Shown here piece by piece: positions 23,113 through 34,821 of a stretch of 52,302 bases of DNA. The stretch is from Bacteroidota bacterium. GTDB taxonomy: Bacteria > Bacteroidota > Bacteroidia > Chitinophagales > Chitinophagaceae. The position numbers and the translations under genes are program-made. The notes beneath the pieces are model-generated. The model searched no databases and was not told the origin of the DNA. It saw only the letters and a program-made list of their open reading frames with translations. Within the stretch, counting starts at the first letter, position 1; each line of letters starts with the position of its first letter. Where the stretch lies: positions 1-52,302 of the forward strand of contig JAGWUV010000032.1 in assembly GCA_028875875.1 (NCBI GenBank), in the 5' to 3' direction.

Positions 23113-26100
23113 CTATCTTACAACAATTATTTTTTGGTGATATACTTTGCTATCCTGAAGCACACGTACAATATATGTGCCCGCCGATAATCCGCTACAA
23201 CTGTATTGCTGGTTAAAGTTACCGCTAAAATTAGCATACTGGTTATTTGTTATAGCTTGCCCCTGTGCATTCACCAGCTGAACCGCAACATTTGCTCTCT
23301 GGTTCATTGTAAACCTTACTGTGAAATGATCTGATGATGGATTGGGCGAAACCGTTAACCCAATTTCACTCGCATTTACATTCTGTAAAGCAGTATATAC
23401 AAAAGAATAGTTGGCAGATCCACGCTGGCAGCCTAAACTATCTGTTACAATTACAGAATAATTACCCGACTGCGTTGGCTTATAATTTGCACTTGTTGCT
23501 CCGGAAATGGCAGATCCGTTAAAATACCATTGGTTACCCGAACTACTGCTACTTGCAAGACTATCACCCACTTTTGTAATAGAAGGTGTTGGTGCAGTAG
23601 AAGCTGCAATGGTAACTTGGTCGCTCTGGCAATCTGTTGTCCGTAGCTTCATATCGTAAAAGAAATAATAATAGTTCTGATAATTTACACTGGTTGAATA
23701 CTGGGCACTATTGCCTGTTATAGAAAACACTCCAGGTATGGTAATAGGATATGTATTACTCATTGTTGTACTCGAGTTCCTGAATATACTTGTTTGAACC
23801 GAAGTATTAGGATTGATGATAATCGCATGGCTTCCGGCGGGAACTGGAAGATTGAGATAAAAATAAGCACCCGAATCTGATGGATCATTAGGTGTAGTTC
23901 CTGTTGAAGACGGAGCTATGGGATTGGGTGAGGTTGCATATGCATCTATCGTTGTTGAAGAAAGGATACTGTAACTGTAAGAAATACTTCCATCAGCTGC
24001 CGTTTGTACATTAGAAATATCCACTACGGCAAAAGTTAGTTTACCCGGGTACCTGATATACAACTTAGCAGCATCAATTACTACCGGTGTAGTTGCCGAA
24101 ATGTTTACAAAGTTGCCCGAATAATTAAAATAACCACCGCTGCCTCCACCCAATACATTTTTGTTTAATGGCCCAATGCTGCCATTAAAGCCTGTAGACA
24201 AATAATAGTTTTTATCAGAGGTAATAACCGAAGTACTGGCAGAACTACCTGTTGCTATGGGGTTTGATGAACCTGACGAACCGTACCAGAAGTAATTATT
24301 AGCCGTATTTGCTGATTTTGCTCTCAGCAATACGGAACTACCACATATCTCTGCTAATCCAGACGGTGTAGATGGCTTAGGCATGATTGTAACTGATGCA
24401 CTTATGGTATCGTTCTTCTTATTCTGATCGGTTGGATCATTGGTATTAGCAGTGATCGTATAAGTGGTGGCAGCACTTGTTGGAAAAGTAGTTTGGAACA
24501 TATATACCACATCACTTCCTGCATATACGGTATCAGAATATACTGCACTTAAACTCGCTACAGTAGTCGTGCCATTTTTTATAGTGGCTGTAACCGGAAC
24601 ATTTGATTTATTCACTGAGCCGTAGTTCTTAATTCTTACTACCAGGAATTGAGATGTATTACTGCAGTTACCTATTGCAGGAGCTATAACTTCAGATATA
24701 CCGAGGTCATTACTTGGATTTACAAATTGCACCCTGAAATCTTCTGTTTCACCAACAGCATAGGTGCCGCATGCATTCACCGTAGTAGGATCTGATGTTT
24801 CCTGAACTATTACCCTCATTAACGTATAATTACCAATATTAACCGAAGCTGGTGTTGTTATGTTAGCACTGTAAACGCCGGTACTTCCATTAATCACATT
24901 GCTTGTTCCCACCAATTCACCGGCTTCAAATGATCCGTTATTATTATAATCGATGAACACTTTAACTACTCTTGGATTTGAAGATGCATCCCTTGTATTT
25001 ACACTAACCTTAATAGGAATGATTTGAGCAGGCTGAATACTTGCAGTGATATTTGTGTAATTATTATACGGTGCCGAGGAAATATTCTTATTAGCGATAC
25101 CTGCAAAAACCACACTATCAATTTTGGCACCCGTTGTAGAACTGCTTCCAGATGAAGTACAATATGCTGTTCCACCGATGCCACTCATAATCAAAGAAAA
25201 GGCCTGCATATTATTTTGCAATGTTCCTTTATGGGATACAGTGATAACATAGGTTTGCCCGGGCACCACACTGTCCACCTGTATCTTCTCTACATTATCC
25301 AGAGTGTTATCTCCATGTGTAGCAGCGGCAGCAGGCACTGTAGGAGTTAGTATCCAGGGCTTATAGGTGGAAGAGCCGCTTGTGATCCTGATATCCAGAT
25401 CGTTAATCAGGCGTGGCGTGGTATTATTATAACTCAAACTTTCAGCGATCGGGTTAGCAGCCGGATCTGTCCATGATAATGTTGCCGTTAATACACCATT
25501 ACCTGAAGCAACTGCAGTGAAGGAATAAGTAGCACCATTGTTTAAAGTAGACTCGATAATAGTATCTGTTTTAGCAGCTGCACTTACAGCTGCTGCAGAA
25601 TTCTTAATCACATTAGAACCTTTTAATACATCGAGTAATCCCCATCCAAACTGGTAATCAGGCCCGGGATAAGAGCCCGCTTCATCAGCAGTATGAATAG
25701 CCAATCCTTTCAATGTTGCTGAACGCATAAATACTCCGGGATGCAGTTGGTTATAGTATTCCTGTAACAGGTACAAAGAGCCTGCAGCATTAGGAGATGC
25801 CATAGAAGTTCCGCTTAAAGTTTCATATGCTGTGGTAGAGCTGCTACTGCTGGAAGTTACCGCAACACCATCTGCTACAACATCCGGTTTAATTCTTCCA
25901 TCATCAGTTGGGCCCCAGCAACTAAAGGAACTCATCACAACATCCGAAGGTTTTGAATAACCTGTACTTAATCCCTGAACAGCGCCAACACTTAGAATAT
26001 TTTTTGCGGTTTGAGTCCAGGCTACAGAACCATAATCCGGGTTATTACTTATAGTAGCGGTTCTATATACTTTCTTATTGGTATTGCCATTATACAAGTA

Positions 26101-26946
26101 AGTAGACCCAACAGCCGGACCTGTTGTACTTCTTGAATTACCTGCCGACATTACGATCAAATAATAAGGAGCATTGAAAGCAATGTTATCATAGGTTTGT
26201 GCACTGGCATCATAATAACCGAAAGCGTAAGAGTTAGATGCGTTAATTGTAGTATCACCGTACCAGCTCCAGTTAGTACCATCATAATCCCATCCTGCTA
26301 AATAGCCATAAGAGTGGTTTGAAATTAACAGATTGGCAGCTTCATTACTCATCTCAGCCTGGTCATTCGTGTAATCGTAAGCAATTAATTGCTGCGCTCC
26401 GTATGCCATGCCTTTCGCAATCGGATTTACACCCGCCGCTATCAAAGTTCCTGAAGTATGAGTGGCATGGTCATTTACAGAAGCACTGTCTTTCACCCAT
26501 ATCCTGGATCCAAACTCTACATGGGTTGTTAAAGCACTTCCACCATCCCAGATCGCCAGCTTCCCTTTTACAGCAGCAGAAGAACCGGAAAGATTTAAAC
26601 CAGAGGTACCGCCTGCCCATAATTGATTGGCGCCGGTGGTTGCAGCAGCAATCGTATTGTTGAACGTAGTTAAATATTTAGGATTGCCCAAAGCATCTAC
26701 ACCGTTTAAAACGATCAAACGGCCGTGGGGAGCTTCTCTGCGTAGCGCCCATCCGTTTTGTTTGGCAAGGCCAATTGCTTTTTGGTAATTCGCCGACCAG
26801 TCATCCGACAGTCTTTTTGAAATCCCCTGCAATGCAGCCACATTCGTTCTTTGCTGAGCAAGGGTTAGGTTTACAAAAGTCAGCATCATCAAACTCAAAT
26901 AAACAATCCGTTTTACCATATAAAGTGCTTTAAGAAGTTTTCTCAT
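23113..26946 (-). CDS. Secreted S8 (subtilisin-like) serine protease with type IX secretion sorting domain
   Basis: A 1277-residue modular exoprotein. A signal peptide ends near residue 31. The catalytic domain has Asp134 (AIWDGGS), His160 (HATHTSGT) and the serine of GTSMASPNAAG near 380. After it come a proprotein-convertase-like beta domain (about 460-590), a GEVED domain (about 607-742; DYNNNGSFEAGELVG and GETEDFRV), a CARDB-like domain (about 745-860), a long Ser/Thr-rich middle part, an Ig-like repeat (about 1112-1190) and a C-terminal type A sorting domain starting TVSPNPSSDHF and ending GTYIVRVLQDSKVYHQKIIVVR. It should pass the outer membrane through the type IX system and remain on the surface or be released. 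A second ATG at 26919 would give a shorter signal peptide. Confidence 0.93.
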   Translation of the reverse strand: MRKLLKALYMVKRIVYLSLMMLTFVNLTLAQQRTNVAALQGISKRLSDDWSANYQKAIGLAKQNGWALRREAPHGRLIVLNGVDALGNPKYLTTFNNTIAAATTGANQLWAGGTSGLNLSGSSAAVKGKLAIWDGGSALTTHVEFGSRIWVKDSASVNDHATHTSGTLIAAGVNPIAKGMAYGAQQLIAYDYTNDQAEMSNEAANLLISNHSYGYLAGWDYDGTNWSWYGDTTINASNSYAFGYYDASAQTYDNIAFNAPYYLIVMSAGNSRSTTGPAVGSTYLYNGNTNKKVYRTATISNNPDYGSVAWTQTAKNILSVGAVQGLSTGYSKPSDVVMSSFSCWGPTDDGRIKPDVVADGVAVTSSSSSSTTAYETLSGTSMASPNAAGSLYLLQEYYNQLHPGVFMRSATLKGLAIHTADEAGSYPGPDYQFGWGLLDVLKGSNVIKNSAAAVSAAAKTDTIIESTLNNGATYSFTAVASGNGVLTATLSWTDPAANPIAESLSYNNTTPRLINDLDIRITSGSSTYKPWILTPTVPAAAATHGDNTLDNVEKIQVDSVVPGQTYVITVSHKGTLQNNMQAFSLIMSGIGGTAYCTSSGSSSTTGAKIDSVVFAGIANKNISSAPYNNYTNITASIQPAQIIPIKVSVNTRDASSNPRVVKVFIDYNNNGSFEAGELVGTSNVINGSTGVYSANITTPASVNIGNYTLMRVIVQETSDPTTVNACGTYAVGETEDFRVQFVNPSNDLGISEVIAPAIGNCSNTSQFLVVRIKNYGSVNKSNVPVTATIKNGTTTVASLSAVYSDTVYAGSDVVYMFQTTFPTSAATTYTITANTNDPTDQNKKNDTISASVTIMPKPSTPSGLAEICGSSVLLRAKSANTANNYFWYGSSGSSNPIATGSSASTSVITSDKNYYLSTGFNGSIGPLNKNVLGGGSGGYFNYSGNFVNISATTPVVIDAAKLYIRYPGKLTFAVVDISNVQTAADGSISYSYSILSSTTIDAYATSPNPIAPSSTGTTPNDPSDSGAYFYLNLPVPAGSHAIIINPNTSVQTSIFRNSSTTMSNTYPITIPGVFSITGNSAQYSTSVNYQNYYYFFYDMKLRTTDCQSDQVTIAASTAPTPSITKVGDSLASSSSSGNQWYFNGSAISGATSANYKPTQSGNYSVIVTDSLGCQRGSANYSFVYTALQNVNASEIGLTVSPNPSSDHFTVRFTMNQRANVAVQLVNAQGQAITNNQYANFSGNFNQQYSCSGLSAGTYIVRVLQDSKVYHQKIIVVR

Positions 26947-27002
26947 TTTAACATATACGTCAAGATTACTAATTTAGATACTTTCATCCTGTAAATTGCG
27001 GT

Positions 27003-27473
27003 ATGCAAAGAAATCTTTTAATTTTATTTATAACTGCATTAGGCTTTGCACAATGTTCATCTTCGCATGTGAGAACGAAAAGAAATTTTGAACAGAAACA
27101 AGGAATTGAAGGTTTTGTTTATCGCATCAGCGGAAACAGGATGCCCGCTCCCAATGCCCCGGCAGTACCTCCGGCAGGATTTACCACTACCGTGTACATC
27201 TACGCTTTAACTAATTTAAATAACGTAACCCGCATCGGTCAAACACCATTCTATCAATCCATAGCAACAGCATTGATTACCACCACCCAATCAGACAGTA
27301 CGGGCCATTTTAATATCCAACTTCCCGAAGGAAAATATTCTCTTTTTATCAAACTGAAAGACCAGTTCTACTCCAATCTGTACGATACCGAAAATAACAT
27401 TGCCCCTGTTGAAGTAAAGAAAGGAATGATGAGCAAGATTATTTTGAAGGCCGATGCAGATGCCACCTATTAG
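27003..27473 (+). CDS. Small lipoprotein with carboxypeptidase-regulatory-like fold
   Basis: A 156-residue protein with a lipobox GFAQC (Cys18). The mature part GIEGFVYRISGNRMPAPN, then TTTQSDSTGHFNIQLPEGKYSLFIKL, matches the beta-sandwich regulatory-like domains (CarboxypepD_reg/DUF4382 style) frequent in Bacteroidota envelope proteins, in which G-x-V-x and D-x-x-G-x-F-x-I-x-L-P-x-G-x-Y recur. Function unknown. It is divergent from the S8 protease, 56 bases away, so the two promoters share a short region. Confidence 0.65.
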   Translation: MQRNLLILFITALGFAQCSSSHVRTKRNFEQKQGIEGFVYRISGNRMPAPNAPAVPPAGFTTTVYIYALTNLNNVTRIGQTPFYQSIATALITTTQSDSTGHFNIQLPEGKYSLFIKLKDQFYSNLYDTENNIAPVEVKKGMMSKIILKADADATY

Positions 27474-27698
27474 TCCGAACAATTTTTCTATTCAACTTTT
27501 GCAATCCTATATCTCCTACTTTAAATAGTTTATTTGAAAAAAGATGCTTGCCATAAAATGATGGACTACTGCAGCGCCATTGTTAAGTAACTAAGTAAAA
27601 GAAGCAGCAGGCAGATGGTTTTGAATCAAATAAAACCATATAAACCTTCTACTTTCATTTCTAACAATACAATAAGTAAGTGAAATTGGGCTTACCAT

Positions 27699-27706
27699 TA
27701 TCTTTG
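27699..27706 (+). promoter_or_regulatory. -7 promoter box of mfd
   Basis: TATCTTTG, followed by CAG, matches the -7 consensus and ends 10 bases before the mfd ATG. Confidence 0.6.
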
Positions 27707-27716
27707 CAGCGTTGTT

Positions 27717-30700
27717 ATGAATTTAAGTGCGTTGTTAGATAAGTACAATCAGTACCCCCGCCTCATTCAGTTGGCGGACAGGCTTTCTTTTGCCGATCCT
27801 CAAAAAATCTTCCTACAAAATTTACAGGGCAGCAGTGCTGAGTTTCTGGTGAGCAGTGTATTTGCTCATGAACGTGCTAAAAACCTGAACCACCTGATTG
27901 TTTTGAATGATGCAGAGGAAGCAGCGTATTTTCACAATACCGTAGAAAATCTCACCTCGGCATTAGATCTTTTCTATTTTCCTTCTTCCTTCAAGAACAG
28001 GAAAAATTTCAGGTTACTCAATTCCTCTCACGTAATGCTTCGCACAGAAATGCTTACTAAGCTTTCTGCCGGAGGCAACAAAAAAATTATTATCACCTAC
28101 CCCGAGGCATTGTTTGAAAAAGTGGTGTTGCCGCAAACATTAAGCAGCAATATCATCCACATAAAAACCAATGATACCCTCAACATAAACAGCCTGATGG
28201 AATTGTTTGTGATGTATGGTTTTGTGCGAACTGATTTTGTGTATGAGCCCGGGCAATTCGCTTTGCGTGGCGGTATTCTTGATATTTATTCTTTTGGAAA
28301 TGAAAAGCCATATCGTGTTGAATTATTCGGTAATGAAGTAGATAGTATCCGCATTTTCGACCCAGAAACACAATTGAGCGAACGCAAGCTTTTACAGGTT
28401 TCCATCATCCCGAATGTAGAAACACAATTCGATACAGGCGAAAAAGTAACCCTCTTTGAATTTCTTCCGGAAAACACGATCGTGTGGTTGAAAGACTGGG
28501 ATGTGATCAAAGAAAAGATGGAAGTGCAGGAAGAAGACCTGGGCTTATTTCTGGAAAGAAATACAATAGCTGCAAAAGAACCAGTTGAAGAAGAGGAAGA
28601 TGATGAAACCAAAATTTGGAAAGATGTTTCGCTGAATGATTTTGTACCCGTTGCCACTTTACAAAGGCAGATGCAGCAAAGGCATATTGTTGAGTTCGGC
28701 TATAAACAGCACTGGACCGATGCAGGATCATCTGTTATTGAATTCAATACGAAAGCACAACCTTCTTTCAACCGCCAGTTCGACTTACTAATTAAAGACC
28801 TGAAAACCCACGAGGATGAGGGTTTCAGCATTTTCATCTTTGCAGATCAGGCTAAACAACTGGAGCGTTTATATTCTATTTTTAAGGATTTGAATACGGA
28901 GATCAATTTTATTCCTGTTGCCACTTCGATACATGAAGGCTTTATTGATCCTGACCTCAAAGTGGTTTGTTATACTGATCACCAGATCTTCCAGCGTTAC
29001 CATAAGTATCGTGTTAAACAAGCCTACAACAAGAACAAAGCGCTTACGCTAAAAACACTGAGAGACTTGCAGCCGGGAGATTACGTAACGCATATTGATC
29101 ATGGCGTAGGCAGGTATAGCGGTTTACAGAAAATTGAAGTGAACGGAAGAATGCAGGAAGCTGTTCGTATCATTTATAAAGACAGTGATATTTTGTATGT
29201 AAACATTAACTCGCTTCATAAAATATCTAAGTACACCGGTAAAGATGGCACTGAACCCAAGATCAATAAACTGGGCAGTGATGTTTGGAATAAACTAAAA
29301 GAAAAAACCAAGACCAAGGTTAAGGAAATTGCTTTCGACTTGATTAAGCTATACGCTCAAAGAAAAGCACAGCAAGGGTTTCAGCATGCGCCGGACAATT
29401 ACATGCAAACAGAACTGGAAGCGAGTTTTATATACGAGGATACGCCTGATCAAAGTAAGGCCACCGCTGATGTGAAGAAAGATATGGAATCTCCATCACC
29501 GATGGACAGACTGGTATGTGGGGATGTGGGTTTTGGAAAAACAGAGATTGCCATACGTGCTGCTTTCAAATCTTGCTGCGACGGCAAACAGGCTGCCGTA
29601 TTGGTTCCTACTACCATCCTTGCCTTTCAGCATTATAAAACATTCAAAGACCGCTTAAAAGATTTCCCGGTAACGGTTGATTATATCAATCGCTTCAAAT
29701 CGGCCAAAGAGAAAAAAGAAACACTCAAGAAATTAGAGGAAGGAAAAATAGATATCATCGTTGGTACGCATGGCTTGTTAGGCAAGGAAGTGAAATTCAA
29801 AAATCTCGGTATTATGATCATTGACGAGGAACAGAAATTCGGTGTTGCCCACAAAGAGAAATTGAAGTTGCTTAAGACTAATGTAGATAGCTTAACGCTT
29901 ACGGCCACGCCTATTCCACGTACCCTGCAATTCAGTTTGATGGGAGCAAGGGATCTCAGTATCATCAATACACCGCCGCCCAACAGGCAGCCCATTCAAA
30001 CAGAAGTGCATGTGTTCAATGATGATTTTATCAGGGATGCGATCTATTACGAAACGGAACGTGGCGGGCAGGTTTTCTTCATCCACAACCGTGTACATGG
30101 CCTAGCCGAAATGTGTGGAATGATACAGGCTTTATGTCCAGATCTTTCTGTTTCTTTTGCCCACGGCCAAATGGAAGGTCATGAATTGGAAGAAAAGATT
30201 CTTGATTTTATAGATAAGAAATACGATGTACTGGTTTGTACCAACATCGTAGAGAGCGGCGTGGATATACCCAACGTAAACACCATCATCGTTAACAATG
30301 CCCATCATTTTGGCTTGAGCGACCTCCACCAGTTAAGAGGAAGAGTAGGCCGTAGCAACAAAAAAGCTTTCTGTTATCTGCTGGCGCCGCCTATGAGCAC
30401 TTTGCCTACCGATTCGCGGAAAAGGCTACAAACACTGGAGCAGTTCAGCGACCTGGGCAGTGGTTTCCAGATTGCGATGCGTGACCTTGATATTCGTGGA
30501 GCCGGAAATTTATTAGGTGGAGAACAAAGCGGCTTCATGGCAGAGATAGGTTTTGAGATGTACCAGAAGATTTTAGAAGAAGCTGTTCGTGAACTGAAAC
30601 GTACTTCATTCAAAGAGTTGTTTAAGGAAGAGATTTCCAAACAAGATGATTATGTGAGTGATTGTACAATTGATACCGACCTGGAAATTCTGATCCCTGA

Positions 30701-31136
30701 TTCTTATGTAGAAAGTATTACGGAAAGGCTTTCATTATATACCCGACTGGATAACTGCGAGGAAGAAGAAACATTACAGCAATTCCATGCCGAGATGATC
30801 GACCGCTTTGGCCCTATGCCGAAAGAAGTGGAAGATCTATTCACAACGGTTCGTTGCCGCTGGCTGGCCGTTGATCTGGGTTTTGAAAAGATGAGTTTGA
30901 AAGATGAAACCATGCGCTGCTATTTCATCAACAAAAATGATTCGCCGTATTTTGAATCAGACCTGTTTAAAAATATCCTGCAATACCTGCAAACCGGAAC
31001 CAATAAGGCGAGACTAAAACAGGTGGCCAAAAACTTTTTACTGGTGGTAGATGATATTAAAGATATGGAAGCCATGTTGCGATTCTTGCAGCAAATGCAC
31101 AAAGGCGTTATAGCTACTCAAAAAGCAATTGCATAA
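27717..31136 (+). CDS. mfd: Transcription-repair coupling factor Mfd
   Basis: A 1139-residue superfamily II translocase that removes RNA polymerase stalled at DNA damage and brings in UvrA. Seen in order: the degenerate UvrB-like N-terminal module (EPGQFALRGGILDIYSFGNEKPYRVELFG near 178-206), the RNA-polymerase-interacting domain (PGDYVTHIDHGVGRYSGL near 452-469), Walker A GDVGFGKTE (601-609), the DEEQ box near 703, helicase motif V/VI (NIVESGVDIPN, QLRGRVGRS near 843-882) and the C-terminal TRCF domain. Length is normal for the family. A strong hairpin terminator follows directly. Confidence 0.96.
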   Translation: MNLSALLDKYNQYPRLIQLADRLSFADPQKIFLQNLQGSSAEFLVSSVFAHERAKNLNHLIVLNDAEEAAYFHNTVENLTSALDLFYFPSSFKNRKNFRLLNSSHVMLRTEMLTKLSAGGNKKIIITYPEALFEKVVLPQTLSSNIIHIKTNDTLNINSLMELFVMYGFVRTDFVYEPGQFALRGGILDIYSFGNEKPYRVELFGNEVDSIRIFDPETQLSERKLLQVSIIPNVETQFDTGEKVTLFEFLPENTIVWLKDWDVIKEKMEVQEEDLGLFLERNTIAAKEPVEEEEDDETKIWKDVSLNDFVPVATLQRQMQQRHIVEFGYKQHWTDAGSSVIEFNTKAQPSFNRQFDLLIKDLKTHEDEGFSIFIFADQAKQLERLYSIFKDLNTEINFIPVATSIHEGFIDPDLKVVCYTDHQIFQRYHKYRVKQAYNKNKALTLKTLRDLQPGDYVTHIDHGVGRYSGLQKIEVNGRMQEAVRIIYKDSDILYVNINSLHKISKYTGKDGTEPKINKLGSDVWNKLKEKTKTKVKEIAFDLIKLYAQRKAQQGFQHAPDNYMQTELEASFIYEDTPDQSKATADVKKDMESPSPMDRLVCGDVGFGKTEIAIRAAFKSCCDGKQAAVLVPTTILAFQHYKTFKDRLKDFPVTVDYINRFKSAKEKKETLKKLEEGKIDIIVGTHGLLGKEVKFKNLGIMIIDEEQKFGVAHKEKLKLLKTNVDSLTLTATPIPRTLQFSLMGARDLSIINTPPPNRQPIQTEVHVFNDDFIRDAIYYETERGGQVFFIHNRVHGLAEMCGMIQALCPDLSVSFAHGQMEGHELEEKILDFIDKKYDVLVCTNIVESGVDIPNVNTIIVNNAHHFGLSDLHQLRGRVGRSNKKAFCYLLAPPMSTLPTDSRKRLQTLEQFSDLGSGFQIAMRDLDIRGAGNLLGGEQSGFMAEIGFEMYQKILEEAVRELKRTSFKELFKEEISKQDDYVSDCTIDTDLEILIPDSYVESITERLSLYTRLDNCEEEETLQQFHAEMIDRFGPMPKEVEDLFTTVRCRWLAVDLGFEKMSLKDETMRCYFINKNDSPYFESDLFKNILQYLQTGTNKARLKQVAKNFLLVVDDIKDMEAMLRFLQQMHKGVIATQKAIA

Positions 31137-31138
31137 AA

Positions 31139-31167
31139 AAGGCGATGCAGCAGAGCTGCATCGCCTT
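31139..31167. terminator. Bidirectional terminator, mfd / small DUF5679-like gene
   Basis: AAGGCGATGCAGC (31139-31151), loop AGA and GCTGCATCGCCTT (31155-31167). A-rich on the left and with CTTTCTTTT a little further right. Confidence 0.9.
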
Positions 31168-31187
31168 ACACTTTCTTTTATAATTGA

Positions 31188-31394
31188 TTAAAATCCTTTC
31201 TTGGCAACACCATCCGCAATAGCTTGTAAAGCTTTTGCTTCACTTAAAATAGCTGCCATTTTATTTCCTTTGCCATCGTGACCGGAAGCCATATAACCAC
31301 CCTTTGCTGTTTTGGTGATCACTGCTTCTTGCATAGGAACATTTTTCTCTTTTGTTTTTAAACAATATGCTTTAATCATTTTGCTGGTATCCAT
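31188..31394 (-). CDS. Small DUF5679-like protein that has lost its zinc cysteines
   Basis: A 68-residue protein (MDTSKMIKAYCLKTKEKNVPM...). AYCLKTKEKNVPMQEAVI and the later GHDGKGNKMAAIL line up by eye with the DUF5679 zinc-ribbon pattern, in which two CxxC pairs bind zinc, but only the first cysteine remains. The ATG at 31394 is used; another at 31418 would add eight residues, and the frame reaches a TTG at 31433. A compact basic body and an Ala/Lys-rich C-terminal helix are all that can be said. It lies between the mfd terminator and gyrB. Confidence 0.6.
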   Translation of the reverse strand: MDTSKMIKAYCLKTKEKNVPMQEAVITKTAKGGYMASGHDGKGNKMAAILSEAKALQAIADGVAKKGF

Positions 31395-31556
31395 AATTTC
31401 TGAGGTTGTGTTACCCATACAATTGGTGTACAAGGCAACCGGTTAATAATTTTTTAATTGGTTAGTTACACAAGCTACGTTTTTTCGCCCTTTTAATGAA
31501 AAGAAGGAGCAAAAACTAATCCACATAGCTCCAATCTGCACAGCAGCTGAAAGGAT

Positions 31557-31567
31557 TGCGACGCAAC
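31557..31567 (+). repeat. Dispersed repeat family A, core copy (TGCGACGCAAC)
   Basis: The eleven-base core TGCGACGCAAC of the family, in the spacer between the DUF5679-like gene and the end of gyrB. Confidence 0.5.
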
Positions 31568-31602
31568 GAAGCTGCCAAAAGCACTGCTGCCCGTATCAAC
31601 TT

Positions 31603-33648
<2,046 letters not shown>

Positions 33649-33723
33649 CTAAAACGGTTTCTTACCCACCTATTTTTCCACCTAAAAAATTGCTTTTGAA
33701 CCCAATTGCAAATCGCTTTTCAA

Positions 33724-33740
33724 CACCTGTTGCGTCGCAC
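33724..33740 (-). repeat. Dispersed repeat family A, copy in the gyrB/araC divergent region
   Basis: On the minus strand it reads GTGCGACGCAACAGGTG, identical over 17 bases to 49990-50006. It lies in the non-coding region upstream of the AraC promoter. Confidence 0.65.
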
Positions 33741-33788
33741 TCTTCAACGTTCAGAACATGGCTGGGCAATTCTTTACAATTCCATGAC

Positions 33789-33819
33789 TTGGATATTCGG
33801 TGTTGGTACATTATTTTTG
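33789..33819 (+). promoter_or_regulatory. Promoter of the AraC-type regulator
   Basis: TTG (33789-33791) and TATTTTTG (33812-33819) with about 20 bases between them. The box ends 9 bases before the ATG at 33829, which decides the start in favour of that codon. Confidence 0.6.
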
Positions 33820-33828
33820 CATATACAA

Positions 33829-34755
33829 ATGATACAAGCATTAGACATATTAAAAACAGCATTCCGTAACGGCGGTATAGAACCAACTATGGACCTTCTG
33901 TATGAAAAACAACAGAACATTCCCGGTTCCGTTCAATACGATATCCGTCGCTACTATGCCCAACACCCCTGGGTGGCCGAGGATACCGGGATGATGGTGT
34001 ATCACTACGACGAAAAGAAGCCTCATAATAATTTCTTGGAGCTTCGCTATTGCACCACCGGTAACCGTTATTGTGAAGACAAGGTTTGTGTGCATTGCGG
34101 ACAGTTACCTACTAATAACTGTAGTGGACAGCATAGAACGGTGGATGTATTTGTTTTTCACTTCACCTCTACTTTCCTGCACCAGTTTACCCACAATGTA
34201 AAACTGAGCAATAGAAAAGATGAAGTGCTGGCATTTAAACATCCCAATGCTTTTACCAAAGTTTTTCCGCTTTGCAATAAGAAAAGAAATGTACTGGATG
34301 CTTTGCTGAACCACAGTTACAGCGGTGCATTGGAAAATATTTTTGTAAACGCCAAGATTCATGAACTGTTGTTATACAGTTTAGATTGTTTGGTAGATGA
34401 AAAAGAAGAAGGCTTTACCTGCAAATTTTTGGCAGATGAGAGAGGCAAAGAACAAATTTACCAGGCAAGGGAAATTTTATTGCAGCATATCGGCGATCCA
34501 ATCACAATCAAGGAATTGAGCCGTAAAGTGGCCATGAACGAATGTTATCTAAAAAAAGGATTTAAAGAAGTATTTGGCACAACTATTTTCGATTTTTATC
34601 AGCAACAAAGAATGGAACATGCTAAATACCTGTTGTACGAAAAAGGATTGAGTGTAACAGATGTTTCGGCCTTATTGGGTTACTCTTCCATTTCACATTT
34701 CTCGGCAGCTTTCAAAAAACATACAGGTTTAAAACCTTGTGACCTGTTGAAATAA
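33829..34755 (+). CDS. AraC-family transcriptional regulator with N-terminal cysteine cluster
   Basis: A 308-residue regulator. The C-terminal AraC/XylS DNA-binding domain (about 208-308) has both helix-turn-helix units: ITIKELSRKVAMNECYLKKGFKEVFG and SVTDVSALLGYSSISHFSAAFKKHTGLKP. The N-terminal sensor domain has five cysteines in a narrow span, C75-x6-C82-x4-C87-x2-C90-x7-C98, within RYCTTGNRYCEDKVCVHC, which could hold a metal or an Fe-S cluster or act as a thiol switch. The longer frame to 33706 crosses the promoter and a repeat and is rejected. It lies next to the haem gene block and is convergent with hemL; control of haem genes is a guess from position. Confidence 0.85.
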   Translation: MIQALDILKTAFRNGGIEPTMDLLYEKQQNIPGSVQYDIRRYYAQHPWVAEDTGMMVYHYDEKKPHNNFLELRYCTTGNRYCEDKVCVHCGQLPTNNCSGQHRTVDVFVFHFTSTFLHQFTHNVKLSNRKDEVLAFKHPNAFTKVFPLCNKKRNVLDALLNHSYSGALENIFVNAKIHELLLYSLDCLVDEKEEGFTCKFLADERGKEQIYQAREILLQHIGDPITIKELSRKVAMNECYLKKGFKEVFGTTIFDFYQQQRMEHAKYLLYEKGLSVTDVSALLGYSSISHFSAAFKKHTGLKPCDLLK

Positions 34756-34771
34756 ATGACTTCATTTATAA

Positions 34772-34807
34772 AAAGTGGGGGCACTCTTGTAAGAGTGCCC
34801 CCACTTT
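34772..34807. terminator. Bidirectional terminator, araC-type gene / hemL
   Basis: A perfect 17-base stem (34772-34788 with 34791-34807) and a two-base turn, flanked by A- and T-rich tails. It ends both convergent transcription units, including the whole hemA-to-hemL run. Confidence 0.92.
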
Positions 34808-34821
34808 CATTTTCAAGCTTA

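Noticed and set aside
33706-33828. N-terminal extension of the AraC regulator
   Set aside because: It opens without ATG and covers a family A repeat and the gene's own promoter box; the ATG at 33829 gives a normal length.
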